Of a stretch of 64,000 nt of DNA, positions 38,478 through 48,827 are shown one piece after another. The translations under genes and the position numbers were made by a program. The notes below the pieces were generated by a model. The model was not told the DNA's origin and ran no database searches. It saw only the letters and a program-made list of their open reading frames with translations. Numbering within the stretch: the first letter of the stretch is position 1; each line of letters opens with the position of its first letter. The stretch is taken from the NCBI GenBank assembly GCA_025808415.1, contig CP075525.1, positions 814,001 through 878,000 of the forward strand, read 5' to 3'. This DNA comes from Cyclobacteriaceae bacterium. Lineage in GTDB: Bacteria; Bacteroidota; Bacteroidia; Cytophagales; Cyclobacteriaceae.

Positions 38478-39545
38478 ATGAAGAGCAACGCAATTGTCAT
38501 TACAGGTGGTTATCTCGACAGTAGTAACGCCAAAACCGCACACGGACTTATACGGGGTACCGAGCGTTTTAACATCCTGGGTATCATCGATAACAAATCG
38601 GCTGGCAGGGATGCCGGGGAAGTGCTGGATGGAAAGCACCGAAACTTGCCGGTATATGCCTCCATTCCGGAATTTTTGAAAACGTCAGGCAAACAAGCAC
38701 AGTATTGCATTATTGGGGTGGCCACAAAGGGTGGCGTAATCCCGGAGTCGCTCCACGATTTGCTGGTAGAGGCTTTAAACCATAACCTTAGCATTGTAAA
38801 TGGCCTGCACGATTATGTTTCTGACCATGAAGACCTGAAAGCCCTGGCCGATCAAAAAGGCCTTGAAATTATTGATGTGCGAAAGCCCAAGAAATTCAAG
38901 GACCTGCATTTCTGGAATGGAAAAATAAAAGAAGTTAAGTCGGTTAAGGTGGCTGTACTGGGGACCGATTGTGCCTTAGGTAAACGAACTACCTCAAGAA
39001 TATTAACCGAAGCCATGACAGCAGCCGGATATAAGGCCGAAATGATTTACACCGGCCAAACCGGGTGGATGCAGGGCGCCCGGTATGGATTTATTTTCGA
39101 CTCAACCCTCAACGACTTCATATCTGGAGAAATGGAACATGCCGTGTGGCAATGTTATCAGGATGTAAAGCCCGACATTATGTTCATTGAAGGCCAATCC
39201 GCATTGCGTAATCCCAGTGGGCCTGCCGGTGCTGAATGGATTGTGTCGGCTGATGCGGATATTGTGGTACTGCAACATAACCCGGCACGTAAGCAGTATA
39301 AGGATATGGAATACTATCCGGCCTACATTCCTTCGGTTAAAGATGAAATTGATTTGATTAAAATTTATGGTGCGACCACTGTGGGCATAACCGTAAACAC
39401 CATGAAGATGCAAGCCGATGAAGCAAGGGATTGGGCCCGCCAAACCGAAACAGAACTGAATATACCCGTAGTACTGCCCTTGGAAGATGGCGTTGACCGG
39501 TTGGTTGCGGTGTTTGCCGAATTAATTAAGAAGAATAAAGCCTAA
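38478..39545 (+). CDS. DUF1611 family protein, DgcN-like
   Basis: A 355-residue cytoplasmic protein of the DUF1611 family: an N-terminal Rossmann-like part and a C-terminal P-loop region (VAVLGTDCALGKRTTSRIL, about residues 157-175). The family includes DgcN, reported as the N-acetyltransferase of a D-glutamate catabolic route. It is adjacent to an enolase-superfamily epimerase gene (6-base gap), the partner arrangement of DgcN/DgcA. It may therefore act on D-glutamate or a related murein-derived compound; this is inference. Confidence 0.75.
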   Translation: MKSNAIVITGGYLDSSNAKTAHGLIRGTERFNILGIIDNKSAGRDAGEVLDGKHRNLPVYASIPEFLKTSGKQAQYCIIGVATKGGVIPESLHDLLVEALNHNLSIVNGLHDYVSDHEDLKALADQKGLEIIDVRKPKKFKDLHFWNGKIKEVKSVKVAVLGTDCALGKRTTSRILTEAMTAAGYKAEMIYTGQTGWMQGARYGFIFDSTLNDFISGEMEHAVWQCYQDVKPDIMFIEGQSALRNPSGPAGAEWIVSADADIVVLQHNPARKQYKDMEYYPAYIPSVKDEIDLIKIYGATTVGITVNTMKMQADEARDWARQTETELNIPVVLPLEDGVDRLVAVFAELIKKNKA

Positions 39546-39550
39546 GCCCC

Positions 39551-40618
39551 ATGAAAATTAAAAATATTAAAATCTGGAGTGCCGACCTCGGAAACACCAA
39601 ACCTTATACCATTGCTTTTAAAACCGTTGACGAAGTGCGCAATGCTTTCGTTGAAATTGCTTTGGATAATGGAATGACGGGCTTGGGTTCCGGTAATCCC
39701 AGCGAGTATGTGGTGGGCGAAAACCTTTCGCAAACATTGGATGCTTTACAGGAAAAAAACCTCGGGTACCTGGTTGGCCGCGACATCCGTGAAATGAAAC
39801 ATCTGGCTTTTGAAACCTGGCAAAAATTCCCCAAGAACCCTGCCGCCCGCGCAGCCATAGATATAGCTTTGCACGATGCGTTTACTAAATATCTGGGCAT
39901 TCCGCTGGTAAAATACTTAGGCCAAAAAATATACAGCATGCCCACGTCCAACACGATAGGGATTAAGAACGTTACGGAAACCCTCAAGGAAACCGGTGAG
40001 TACCTGAAACAGGGATTTAAGGCCATAAAAGTGAAGCTCGGTAAAGACCTGGCAGAAGATATTGAACGCATGGTTAAAATGCGCGAACAGTTTGGTTACG
40101 ATTATGCCATTCGCATTGACGCTAACCAAGGATATACTGCACAACAAACCATAGAATTTTTTCAAAGGACACAGAATTTAAAAATTGAGTTGATCGAGCA
40201 ACCCTTGCCTGCCAGGGCCGTTCAGGAAATAAAAAACCTGCCGGAAGAGGTTCGTGAAGTAATTGCAGCCGATGAATCACTCATTTCTCCCAAGGATGCA
40301 TTGGAGTTGATAAAGCCACCACGTGCTTGCGGTATATTTAATATTAAGTTGATGAAGTGTGGCGGTGTAACGCAAGGTCTGAAAATTGCTGACATTGCCT
40401 TTCAGGAAGGTATTGATTTGTTCTGGGGCTGTAATGATGAAAGTATAATCAGTATCACGGCTGCCCTTCATACTGCTTTTGCCTGTGCCCATACAAAGTA
40501 TATCGACCTTGACGGAAGCCTTGATTTAGGAAAAGATGTTGTGAAGGGGGGATTTATTTTGAAAGACGGCCTGATGTATTGTTCGGATAAGCCCGGGCTT
40601 GGGGTTGAACTTCTTTAG
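39551..40618 (+). CDS. Enolase-superfamily dipeptide/N-acyl-amino acid epimerase (DgcA-like)
   Basis: A 355-residue member of the muconate lactonizing enzyme subgroup. Motifs: KVK (AIKVKLGKD, two catalytic lysines), RIDANQGY and EQPLPA and ADES as the three metal ligands, KLMKCGG, and a C-terminal DLD (IDLDGSLDL), the DxD motif used by dipeptide epimerases to bind the substrate amine. This fits L-Ala-D/L-Glu epimerase or N-acetyl-glutamate racemase DgcA. It follows a DgcN-like gene, so recycling or catabolism of murein D-Glu is likely. Confidence 0.85.
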   Translation: MKIKNIKIWSADLGNTKPYTIAFKTVDEVRNAFVEIALDNGMTGLGSGNPSEYVVGENLSQTLDALQEKNLGYLVGRDIREMKHLAFETWQKFPKNPAARAAIDIALHDAFTKYLGIPLVKYLGQKIYSMPTSNTIGIKNVTETLKETGEYLKQGFKAIKVKLGKDLAEDIERMVKMREQFGYDYAIRIDANQGYTAQQTIEFFQRTQNLKIELIEQPLPARAVQEIKNLPEEVREVIAADESLISPKDALELIKPPRACGIFNIKLMKCGGVTQGLKIADIAFQEGIDLFWGCNDESIISITAALHTAFACAHTKYIDLDGSLDLGKDVVKGGFILKDGLMYCSDKPGLGVELL

Positions 40619-40621
40619 CAC

Positions 40622-41824
40622 TTAAATGCCGGCCTCGATCTGAAACCTGAGTTGCCAACGGTTAAAATCCACTACATTTCCCTTCATCCAGTTGTTTTGC
40701 TCGTACGTTAAATCGCTTTGTAATTTTAAGCGGTGCCCCCGTATATATTTATTTACGCCTAACGTAAATTGTTTAACCTCAGGTGTTAACAGTTGGATTT
40801 CCGGATTGGGCCGTACACGGGAGAACCTTCCAACAAGTTCGTAGTCAGTTTTAAAAAGGTAGCTGGCCTGGTAATTCTCCCCATGGCCTACATATACATA
40901 ACGCTGGTCGCCATCGGTATTCATGGTAATGGGATCAAATGTATTGCGTCTTAATAATTCGGAGGTCGCAGCCCAGCCCCGGTATTTGAAGAGAAAGTCG
41001 AACATAAAGGTCTCGATATCGCGGGGCTCATATAAAAACCTGCCCAACTGCCCACCGGTGCGGATGGCATTCATGTTTTTCGACAGGGTTGTTCCTATGG
41101 ATAGTTTCGGTTTTTTTTCGCGTACCAGGTCGCCTTCAAAATAATCACCACCGTTCATGAATTTTCCGAAGGGTAGCAATTCCACCCTGCCGGTATAGGC
41201 CAGGCCCCGGTCGGATGCATTGATATTCCTTCCTTCACCGGATGAAACAGCTGCCCTGAAAACGTAATAAAATTTTTGAATGGAATTGTTATAATAAAAC
41301 TGCGCACCAAAATCACGGTCAATGTTGAAGATGGAGTTGACGATAGAGCGGTCAGCCAATTGTAAGTCGCCCGAAGAATTAACACGCTGCCGGTTTCCCG
41401 GAAGCTTGGTTTGCCCGAGGCCGATAGAAAAGTTTTCATTGAAGCTGTAAATGATCATGGCATCGCGGACTACATTGGGAAACCCGGTATCATCAAAATC
41501 CATATCGGCCCGCGTAAAAGCAAGCTGAATAAGGTAGTAAAGTTTGGGTGTGTAAATGAAGCCATCAAACCTAAGCCGTAACCTCCTCACCCGTGCTTCC
41601 ACCTGGTCTATCGATAAATCAGTATCACTCTCTGTTAAAAAGGCCGCACGGTTTTGCATGCGAAAGCGGATGTTGAGCATGAAAACGCTATCCGGTGAAA
41701 TAATGCCCAAGCCTTTGCCATACGAAAAATATGGCGATGGGGAGATGTCGCCCTGGGCAAATGTTGGACCTGTTGCGCTGAAGAGAAAAAGAATAAACAG
41801 AAGGCGGTTTACTGATATGTTCAT
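40622..41824 (-). CDS. Outer-membrane porin (phosphate-selective OprO/OprP-like)
   Basis: A 400-residue outer-membrane beta-barrel. I start at ATG 41824 (MNISVNRLLFILFLFSATG), which gives a normal signal peptide ending ATGPTFAQ; the ATG at 41845 adds seven residues. The mature part alternates hydrophobic residues in strands with segments such as RRLRLRFDGFIYTPKLYYLIQLAF and a C-terminal aromatic-rich strand (RWQLRFQIEAGI). The family is annotated as O/P porins; the solute is not predictable. It is convergent with the DgcA-like gene. Confidence 0.8.
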   Translation of the reverse strand: MNISVNRLLFILFLFSATGPTFAQGDISPSPYFSYGKGLGIISPDSVFMLNIRFRMQNRAAFLTESDTDLSIDQVEARVRRLRLRFDGFIYTPKLYYLIQLAFTRADMDFDDTGFPNVVRDAMIIYSFNENFSIGLGQTKLPGNRQRVNSSGDLQLADRSIVNSIFNIDRDFGAQFYYNNSIQKFYYVFRAAVSSGEGRNINASDRGLAYTGRVELLPFGKFMNGGDYFEGDLVREKKPKLSIGTTLSKNMNAIRTGGQLGRFLYEPRDIETFMFDFLFKYRGWAATSELLRRNTFDPITMNTDGDQRYVYVGHGENYQASYLFKTDYELVGRFSRVRPNPEIQLLTPEVKQFTLGVNKYIRGHRLKLQSDLTYEQNNWMKGNVVDFNRWQLRFQIEAGI

Positions 41825-41873
41825 GCCGTAAAGGAATCCATGCAAAGATGGAAAAACTTTTCATTCACGGCCG

Positions 41874-41908
41874 TAAAAGAAAAACCCCGCCAGGTTTCCC
41901 GGGCGGGG
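41874..41908 (-). terminator. Terminator of clpB
   Basis: CCCCGCC (41885-41891) pairs with GGCGGGG (41902-41908); on the minus strand the stem is followed by a T run (AAAAGAAAAA read on the plus strand). It lies about 100 bases downstream of the clpB stop. Confidence 0.8.
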
Positions 41909-42009
41909 CATTCAACCAAACCCCTCTAACCAAACCCTCAATCCTTGCTTTCGCAGAATTGCTCCGGAGGGGAGTTGCCGGGTGGCCCGGCACGGAGCGT
42001 TACCAATCC

Positions 42010-44637
42010 TTAATCTATTTCATTAACAACGTCAGCGTCCTCAAGGTTCTCGAAAACAAATTCATTTTCGTTTCGCAGGTCCACATAAATTATCGAGTCT
42101 TTATGAACTTTTCCGGACAAGATCTGTTTGGAGAGCTCATTCAGTATTTCACGCTGCATCACACGCTTCAGCGGTCGTGCCCCAAATTGTGGGTCGTAAC
42201 CGATTTTTGCCAGTCGCTCACGGGCTTCATCCGATACCTCGATTTTTATTCCGGCCTCTTCCAGGCGGGCGCGTACCAGGTCAACCTGGATGTCCACAAT
42301 TTTGCGGATGTCCCTACGGCTCAACGGACGGAACATGATAATTTCATCAATGCGGTTCACAAACTCTGGCCTTACCGACTTTTTCAATAACGACAGTACT
42401 TCCGCTTTCGTATCTTCCAGTATTTCGAAATAGTTCTGATCGGTAATTTTTTCAAAATTCTCCTGGATAATGTGCGAACCGATATTGGTGGTCATGATAA
42501 TGATTGTATTCTTGAAGTTCGCTACCCGACCTTTATTGTCGGTTAACCTTCCGTCATCTAACACCTGAAGCAGAATGTTAAACACATCAGGATGCGCTTT
42601 TTCAATTTCATCCAATAAAATAACCGAATAAGGTTTTCTTCGAATAGCCTCCGTTAGCTGACCGCCTTCATCATATCCTACATAGCCCGGAGGTGCGCCA
42701 ATCAATCGGCTTACACTGTGACGCTCCTGGTATTCGCTCATATCAATGCGCACCATGGCGTGTTCATCATTGAATAAGTATTCGGCCAGTGCTTTCGACA
42801 ATTCGGTTTTACCTACCCCGGTTGTTCCCATGAAGATAAACGAACCGATAGGGCGTTTCGGGTCTTGCAACCCCGCACGGCTTCTGCGTACAGCATCGCT
42901 TAATGCCTGTATGGCTTCTTCCTGTCCGGCCACGCGCTTGCTCAGCTCTTCTTCCAGGTGCAATAGTTTCTCACGCTCGCTTTGCAGCATTTTTGAAACC
43001 GGTATGCCAGTCCAGCGGGCTACAACTTCGGCAATGTCCTCGCTGTCTACCTCCTCTTTCAATAACGATTTATCGCCCTGCATTTGCTTTATTTGAAGCT
43101 GGTATTCATTAAGACGTTTTTCTGCTTCCGTTATTTTACCATAGCGGATCTCGGCCACTTTGCCGTAGTCACCTGCTTTTTCAGCTTGCTCTGCTTCAAA
43201 CTTCAGTTTGTCAATAACTTCCTTTTGTTTTTGAATACCTTGTACAACTTCCTTCTCGCTGTCCCATTTCGCTTTCAGGGCGTTGCGCTCTTCAGTAAGG
43301 TCGGCAATCTCTTTGCTTAAAACTTTTTCTTTCTCTTTGTCTTTTTCCCTGCGTATAGCCTCACGTTCAATTTCCAGTTGCATGATCCTGCGGTTGAGTT
43401 CATCCAGCTCTTCCGGCAACGAATCCATCTCCAGGCGAAGCTTCGAAGCAGCCTCATCCATTAAGTCGATAGCTTTGTCCGGCAAGAAACGATCGCTGAT
43501 GTAACGGCTGGATAATTCAACCGCGGAAATAACCGCATCGTCTTTAATGCGCACCCCGTGGTGCAGTTCGTATTTGTCTTTAATACCGCGCAGTATGGAA
43601 ATAGAATCTTCGGTAGAAGGTTCATCCACCATTACCGCCTGGAACCTGCGCTCAAGCGCTTTATCTTTTTCGATATACTTCTGGTATTCTTTAAGCGTGG
43701 TGGCACCAATGGCATGAAGTTCACCACGGGCAAGAGCAGGCTTTAACAAATTAGCGGCATCCATCGCACCTTCGCCACCGCCTCCGGCCCCGATCAAGGT
43801 GTGGATTTCGTCAATGAACAGGATAATCTGCCCGTCTGAATCGGTTACTTCTTTTATAACAGCTTTCAAACGCTCTTCAAACTCGCCTTTGTATTTGGCG
43901 CCTGCCACCAGCAAGCCCATATCCAGCGATACAATGATTTTCGTTTTCAGGTTTTCGGGCACATCACCATTCACGATGCGTTGTGCCAGGCCTTCTACGA
44001 TAGCGGTTTTACCAACCCCCGGTTCGCCTAAAAGGATCGGGTTGTTTTTTGTTCTGCGCGAAAGGATTTGCAACACGCGCCTGATCTCGTCATCGCGGCC
44101 AATTACCGGGTCGATTTTCCCTTTTTTGGCCAGTTCGTTTAAATTTTTTGAATAACGTTCCAGCGATTTGTATTTCGCTTCGGCATTTTGATCGGTTACT
44201 GTATTTCCACCGCGCAATTCTTTTATTGCTTTTACGAGTGCTGAGCGTTCAAAGCCAACATCGCGCAGCAGCAAAGCGGCTTTATCTTTACCCGCCAACA
44301 AGGCCAGTAACAAATGCTCCACAGCAATGTATTGGTCTTTAAATTCACGCAATTCTTTTTCGGCTTGCTGCAACAAGGCATTGGTTGCCGAAGACAAGTA
44401 TGGTTGCTGGCCCGATACTTTTGGATAGGAATTCAGTAACTCATCCAGTTTGGTATCCAGCAAAGCTTTATTGATAGCCAGTTTCTTAACCAAATAAGAG
44501 GCTACATTTTCATCTGTTTCAAGTATGGCTTTCAGGATGTGCCCGGGTTCAATAGCCTGTTGCTGCAAACCCATGGCAATCTCGGCCGACTTCTGTAGGG
44601 CCTCCTGTGATTTAATGGTGTATTTCTCGAAGTTCAT
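42010..44637 (-). CDS. clpB: ATP-dependent disaggregase ClpB
   Basis: Hsp100 chaperone that threads aggregated proteins with DnaK. The 875 residues comprise the Clp_N repeats (1-145), AAA1 with Walker A GEPGVGKT (K210), the coiled-coil M domain (about 400-540, e.g. [19 protein letters not shown]), and AAA2 with GTTGVGKTE (K610). The C-terminal D2-small domain ends [13 protein letters not shown]. No IGL/F ClpP-binding loop of ClpA/ClpX was seen. Single-gene unit with its own terminator. Confidence 0.97.
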   Translation of the reverse strand: MNFEKYTIKSQEALQKSAEIAMGLQQQAIEPGHILKAILETDENVASYLVKKLAINKALLDTKLDELLNSYPKVSGQQPYLSSATNALLQQAEKELREFKDQYIAVEHLLLALLAGKDKAALLLRDVGFERSALVKAIKELRGGNTVTDQNAEAKYKSLERYSKNLNELAKKGKIDPVIGRDDEIRRVLQILSRRTKNNPILLGEPGVGKTAIVEGLAQRIVNGDVPENLKTKIIVSLDMGLLVAGAKYKGEFEERLKAVIKEVTDSDGQIILFIDEIHTLIGAGGGGEGAMDAANLLKPALARGELHAIGATTLKEYQKYIEKDKALERRFQAVMVDEPSTEDSISILRGIKDKYELHHGVRIKDDAVISAVELSSRYISDRFLPDKAIDLMDEAASKLRLEMDSLPEELDELNRRIMQLEIEREAIRREKDKEKEKVLSKEIADLTEERNALKAKWDSEKEVVQGIQKQKEVIDKLKFEAEQAEKAGDYGKVAEIRYGKITEAEKRLNEYQLQIKQMQGDKSLLKEEVDSEDIAEVVARWTGIPVSKMLQSEREKLLHLEEELSKRVAGQEEAIQALSDAVRRSRAGLQDPKRPIGSFIFMGTTGVGKTELSKALAEYLFNDEHAMVRIDMSEYQERHSVSRLIGAPPGYVGYDEGGQLTEAIRRKPYSVILLDEIEKAHPDVFNILLQVLDDGRLTDNKGRVANFKNTIIIMTTNIGSHIIQENFEKITDQNYFEILEDTKAEVLSLLKKSVRPEFVNRIDEIIMFRPLSRRDIRKIVDIQVDLVRARLEEAGIKIEVSDEARERLAKIGYDPQFGARPLKRVMQREILNELSKQILSGKVHKDSIIYVDLRNENEFVFENLEDADVVNEID

Positions 44638-44772
44638 AATCGTATTCTCTCAGCGCGCTTGAGCACAAAACATAATCCAGTGAAAGTTTGATCCGGTTTC
44701 AGGAATTTTTGTCATTAAATTTTTAGCTTTAGAAAGCAATTGCAGTCATTTTGACTTAGAAAGAAATAATCT

Positions 44773-46599
44773 ATGCCAAAAAAGAAGCGTGATGAATCGA
44801 ACGATTTTCCAAAAGCAACCTTACTGGAAGTTGCATGGGAGGTTTGTAACCAGGTAGGCGGAATTTATACGGTAATACGTTCAAAAGTTCCGGCCATGAT
44901 GAAGCACAGGAATGGCCCGTATTGCCTTATTGGACCATATGTTTCAAAAAATATACTGGCTGAAATTGAACCTTTTGAAGATTCCAGCGATGCCTTTGGG
45001 TTAACGATTCAGCACTTGCGCGATCAGGGTGTTGAGGCTTACTATGCCGAATGGCTGATTACCGGAAGGCCCAAGGTAATTTTGTTGAATCCCGACAGCA
45101 TAGCACCGGAAAAATTGCGATTGATCCGTTACCATCTCTTCAAAGAATATGGCATACCCACTCCGGAAGATCATGCGCTGATAAACCGTGTTATTGCTTT
45201 CAGTTACCTCACCTCCCTCTTTATTGAAACGTTTATTCAATTTGCTGATAAGGATCACCCGGTGATCGCGCATTTTCATGAATGGATGGCCGGTTTGCCC
45301 ATTCTGGATATCAAACATAAGAAGTTACCGGTTAAAACCATCTTCACTACGCACGCCACTCAGCTTGGCAGGCACCTGGCCATTAACTCGCCCCAGTTTT
45401 ATGCGCACCTTCCATTTTTTAAGTGGGAACTGGAAGCACCCAAATTTGGCATTGAACCCGAAGCAAGAATTGAGTTTGCCTGTGCCAACAACGCGGACAT
45501 GCTGAGCACGGTAAGCGATGTTACTGCCCGGGAGTGTAAGCACTTATTAAAACGTATACCCGAAATTATTTTGCCCAATGGTTTGAACATTGAACGCTTT
45601 GTGGCCTTGCATGAGTTTCAAAATTTGCATGCGCAATACAAAGAAGAAATCAACCAGTTTGTAATGGGTCATTTTTTTCAATCCTACTCGTTCGATCTGG
45701 ATAAGACCATTTACTTCTTCACTTCAGGCCGGTACGAGTATAAAAACAAGGGATTTGATTTAACGTTGCGCGCATTGCAATTGCTCAATGATCAACTGAA
45801 AAAAGACGGTGCCGATGTAACGGTAGTGATGTTTTTTGTAACCAAGCGCGAGTACTACAGCATTAAACCCGAAGTACTGCAATCGCGGGCCGTGATGGAG
45901 GAGGTGCGCCAAACCTGTGAGGCCATACAAAAACAAATTGGCAGGCGTTTATTTTATGCGAGTACTACCAGCCAGGACCATCGCCTGCCAAACCTGAGCG
46001 ATTTTGTGGATGAATACTGGAAACTGCGTTACCGCAGAACCATACAATCGTGGAAGAGCAGTAACCTGCCATTGGTTTTCACGCACAAACTGGTGGACGA
46101 ACAAGGTGATGACATTTTGCAGTACGTGTACAAAAACAACATGCTCAACCATCCTGCCGACAAGGTAAAGATTGTTTACCATGCGGATTTCATCAATGCC
46201 ACCAACCCGTTGTTTGGTATTGAGTACAGTCAGTTTGTTCGCGGTTGCCATTTGGGAATATTTCCAAGTTACTATGAGCCATGGGGATACACTCCGTTGG
46301 AGTGTATGGCCAGCGGTGTGCCGGCTGTTACCAGCGACCTCTCCGGTTTTGGTGACTATATTTTGCGCCATTCCAACGATCCTTCGCAGTACGGCCTCTA
46401 CGTGATTGAACGCGGCAAGCGAAGCTTTGAATGGTCGGCTATTCAGTTGGCCAATGTATTGTACGACTTTTTAAAGCAGACCAGGCGTGAGCGCATCATG
46501 CAGCGCAACAAAGTGGAGAACCACTCAGCCGAGTTCGACTGGCAGAATTTAATTAAGCATTATAAGCAGGCATATGTGAGGGTGTTGGGGGAGAGGTGA
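44773..46599 (+). CDS. Glycogen synthase, GT3-type
   Basis: A 608-residue glycosyltransferase with the eukaryotic-style (GT3) glycogen synthase pattern: N-terminal EVAWEVCNQVGGIYTVIRSK, then PKKKRDESNDFPKATL ahead of it, the segment THATQLGRHLAIN, and a C-terminal nucleotide-binding SYYEPWGYTPLECMASGVPAVTS in pieces. It elongates alpha-1,4 glucan from UDP- or ADP-glucose; donor not readable. No branching or phosphorylase gene is next to it. Bacteroidota commonly carry GT3 rather than GT5 enzymes. Confidence 0.88.
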   Translation: MPKKKRDESNDFPKATLLEVAWEVCNQVGGIYTVIRSKVPAMMKHRNGPYCLIGPYVSKNILAEIEPFEDSSDAFGLTIQHLRDQGVEAYYAEWLITGRPKVILLNPDSIAPEKLRLIRYHLFKEYGIPTPEDHALINRVIAFSYLTSLFIETFIQFADKDHPVIAHFHEWMAGLPILDIKHKKLPVKTIFTTHATQLGRHLAINSPQFYAHLPFFKWELEAPKFGIEPEARIEFACANNADMLSTVSDVTARECKHLLKRIPEIILPNGLNIERFVALHEFQNLHAQYKEEINQFVMGHFFQSYSFDLDKTIYFFTSGRYEYKNKGFDLTLRALQLLNDQLKKDGADVTVVMFFVTKREYYSIKPEVLQSRAVMEEVRQTCEAIQKQIGRRLFYASTTSQDHRLPNLSDFVDEYWKLRYRRTIQSWKSSNLPLVFTHKLVDEQGDDILQYVYKNNMLNHPADKVKIVYHADFINATNPLFGIEYSQFVRGCHLGIFPSYYEPWGYTPLECMASGVPAVTSDLSGFGDYILRHSNDPSQYGLYVIERGKRSFEWSAIQLANVLYDFLKQTRRERIMQRNKVENHSAEFDWQNLIKHYKQAYVRVLGER

Positions 46600-46720
46600 T
46601 GTGTTTATTGACTACAAGTCGCTTTACCCAGCTTTCGAACCATTGCTTGTCCTGTTCGGGGTTTTTGAAAGATGATTGTACATTATTTCCATAGGGTAGC
46701 AAGATCAGGTTTTGGTATAC
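46553..46720 (-). pseudogene. Open in-frame remnant after the YkvI-type transporter
   Basis: Directly after the transporter stop, the same minus-strand frame stays open for about 55 codons with a protein-like composition (LLPYGNNVQSSFKNPEQDKQ, then WFESWVKRLVVNK) before entering the antisense of the glycogen synthase 3' end. No ATG starts it. It may be a decayed small gene or the tail of a longer protein cut by a stop. Not proven to be expressed. Confidence 0.25.
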
Positions 46721-47848
46721 TTACGTTGATTCATCGGTTTTGTTGATCAATAGTTTGCCGGAATGCAGAAGTAACGGAACGGCATACACGACAATCATGG
46801 CGTAAGCCATTATGGTATAGCCTTTTGCCACCAGGTCGATAATGCCAACCTGTGATAAAATCAAGGCAGCCAGTAAAGCGCTTAACGCAATCCATGCTTT
46901 TGTAAGCCTCTTTAATGGCTTACCCCGCTGTCTGCTCTCTTCTTCAATCCTACCGATGAAGCCATGGATCATTCCTGTAGCCGTTTCAATAAGCGTCCAG
47001 CCCACAACAATACTGAATACAATTATGAATGCAGGGTGAAATGAAGTTAACATGGCCAGCCAGGGTACCGCAGCTTCCAAAATATCCTTGTCAGGATAAT
47101 AGGCCATGATGGCAAAGTAAGTGAGAAACCAGGGAACGGTCATAAGTATCCCGGCAATCAACCCGGCCATAACACTTTGTTTTTTTGTTTGAATACCTCG
47201 ATAGGTAAAAAAGGACGAAGGATATACACCCAGGTTATAGCCAACATACAACACCCCCGTCCCCAATACAATCCAGACTGAGGAAGTATCAGACAAATCC
47301 GTATTCCAGCGCTGAAATGTTTCTGCAATGGCCTCACCTCTTTGGATGAAAATGGTGAAGGAGAAAATAATGTAAGCTGCGAACAGTGCAAGGGTGCCAA
47401 TGGTTTCCATGCGTGCAATGGTTTCATCGCCATAGTAATTGAGAAGACCCACCACAATGATGATAATGATCACGCCAACCCATTGATTGAAGCCGAGTGT
47501 ATTATGTAGAATTTCACCGGCTGCCGCAGCCATCACTGCAATTACCAAAATTGCACCTAAGAGATACACTGCTTCGTAAATGATCCACCATCTGCCGATT
47601 AATTTTTTAAGTAATGATTTGTAATCATAAACATGCCATTGGCGACATGCTTCAATGGATAAAATCGCCAATAAAGAGAACCCAAAGAAGATGGCCAGGC
47701 CACTCATCCATCCGTTGGCGCCAAACTTGCCACCATACTCTACGATCTCGCGCCCGGTGGCATACCCGCCACCAATCAACACCGATTGAAGAATGATGCC
47801 GGGAAGAAAAATTATATTGAGTTTGGAGAAAAAACTTTGCAGATTCAA
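46721..47848 (-). CDS. YkvI-family membrane transporter
   Basis: A 375-residue integral membrane protein with about ten helices, resembling the YkvI group (LeuT-like fold, amino acid/polyamine-organocation superfamily). The first helix region has GGGYATGREIVEYGGK, similar to the broken TM1 substrate loop of this fold. Basic loops (GRIEEESRQRGKPLKRLTK) point inward. Substrate unknown. It is not in an operon with its neighbours. Confidence 0.75.
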   Translation of the reverse strand: MNLQSFFSKLNIIFLPGIILQSVLIGGGYATGREIVEYGGKFGANGWMSGLAIFFGFSLLAILSIEACRQWHVYDYKSLLKKLIGRWWIIYEAVYLLGAILVIAVMAAAAGEILHNTLGFNQWVGVIIIIIVVGLLNYYGDETIARMETIGTLALFAAYIIFSFTIFIQRGEAIAETFQRWNTDLSDTSSVWIVLGTGVLYVGYNLGVYPSSFFTYRGIQTKKQSVMAGLIAGILMTVPWFLTYFAIMAYYPDKDILEAAVPWLAMLTSFHPAFIIVFSIVVGWTLIETATGMIHGFIGRIEEESRQRGKPLKRLTKAWIALSALLAALILSQVGIIDLVAKGYTIMAYAMIVVYAVPLLLHSGKLLINKTDEST

Positions 47849-47897
47849 AATGGTCTGGTTAAGCCATTAAGATAACAAGAATTTCTTCAGCGTATTA

Positions 47898-48755
47898 TCA
47901 ACTGCCAGTGTTGGCCATCTCCCAGCCAATAATGCTTTTCTTGCGGATGGCACTCCACCGATATTCACCAAGAATACCATCTTTACGAATAACCCTATGA
48001 CAGGGAATCAGGTAAGCAATATGATTTGAGCCTACTGCTGAACCTACAGCCTGTATGGCTTTCGGGTTTGATATTCTCTCGGCAATATCCTGGTATGTGG
48101 TTATATCGCCCATCGGGATTTTTAATAGCGCTTCCCACACTTTGATCTGGAAGTTTGTACCCTTAACGAATAAATGGAGTTTACTTTGATTACTGTTTTT
48201 GCGGTTAAAGATCTTATCAACGAATTCAATCGTTAAGTTTTGGTTTTGATGAAAAACTGAATTGTGCCAATGTTCCTTCATTTTTTCCAGTTCATGTCTT
48301 CCGTCTTCATCCAGACTTATAAATGAAAGCCAGCAAATGCCCCGTTCGGTTACGCCAATCAGGCAATTGCCAAAAGGCGTTTCATGAAATCCGTATTCAA
48401 TCTGAATGCCTGAGCCACGTAACTTATATTCCTGTGGTGTTACTGCTTCCAGGGTTGTGAATAAATCATACACGCGTGATTGTCCTGAGAGCCCGGCTGT
48501 TTGCGCTAACTCTTCAAGATTTCTGCTCTCCTGTAATTTCTTTTTTAAGAAATCGGTAGTCAGGAATTGTAAAAATCTTTTCGGGCTGATACCTGCCCAC
48601 TCTGTGAAGATGCGTTGGAAGTGAAAGGGTGATAAGTGAACCTGTTCGGCAACTTCATCTAATTCCGGCTGACGGTGAACATTTTTTTCCAGGTATTCGA
48701 TGGCCTGCGCAATGCGCTGGTAATTAATATGGTGTTCCTGACTGATCAACAGCAT
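47898..48755 (-). CDS. AraC-type HTH/methylated-DNA-protein-cysteine methyltransferase fusion
   Basis: A 285-residue Ada-like protein without the N-terminal zinc-binding Ada domain: AraC HTH first (residues ~10-110, LDEVAEQVHLSPFHFQRIF), then a linker domain and the Ogt-type alkyltransferase with the active-site PCHRV (about residue 249) in LIPCHRVIRKDGILGEY. It repairs O6-alkylguanine and may also be a transcription activator after methyl transfer, though the phosphotriester-sensing Cys is absent. Confidence 0.92.
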   Translation of the reverse strand: MLLISQEHHINYQRIAQAIEYLEKNVHRQPELDEVAEQVHLSPFHFQRIFTEWAGISPKRFLQFLTTDFLKKKLQESRNLEELAQTAGLSGQSRVYDLFTTLEAVTPQEYKLRGSGIQIEYGFHETPFGNCLIGVTERGICWLSFISLDEDGRHELEKMKEHWHNSVFHQNQNLTIEFVDKIFNRKNSNQSKLHLFVKGTNFQIKVWEALLKIPMGDITTYQDIAERISNPKAIQAVGSAVGSNHIAYLIPCHRVIRKDGILGEYRWSAIRKKSIIGWEMANTGS

Positions 48756-48827
48756 AAAGGTACGTGTTTGATTATGCTGTAAAAGTGATGGATTATGATT
48801 AGTTGGAAAACCTGAAACTTGCTGATT

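Noticed and set aside
41848..42390. Plus-strand open frame of 180 codons across the clpB terminator
   Set aside because: It runs antisense into clpB and across a terminator; no protein family features.
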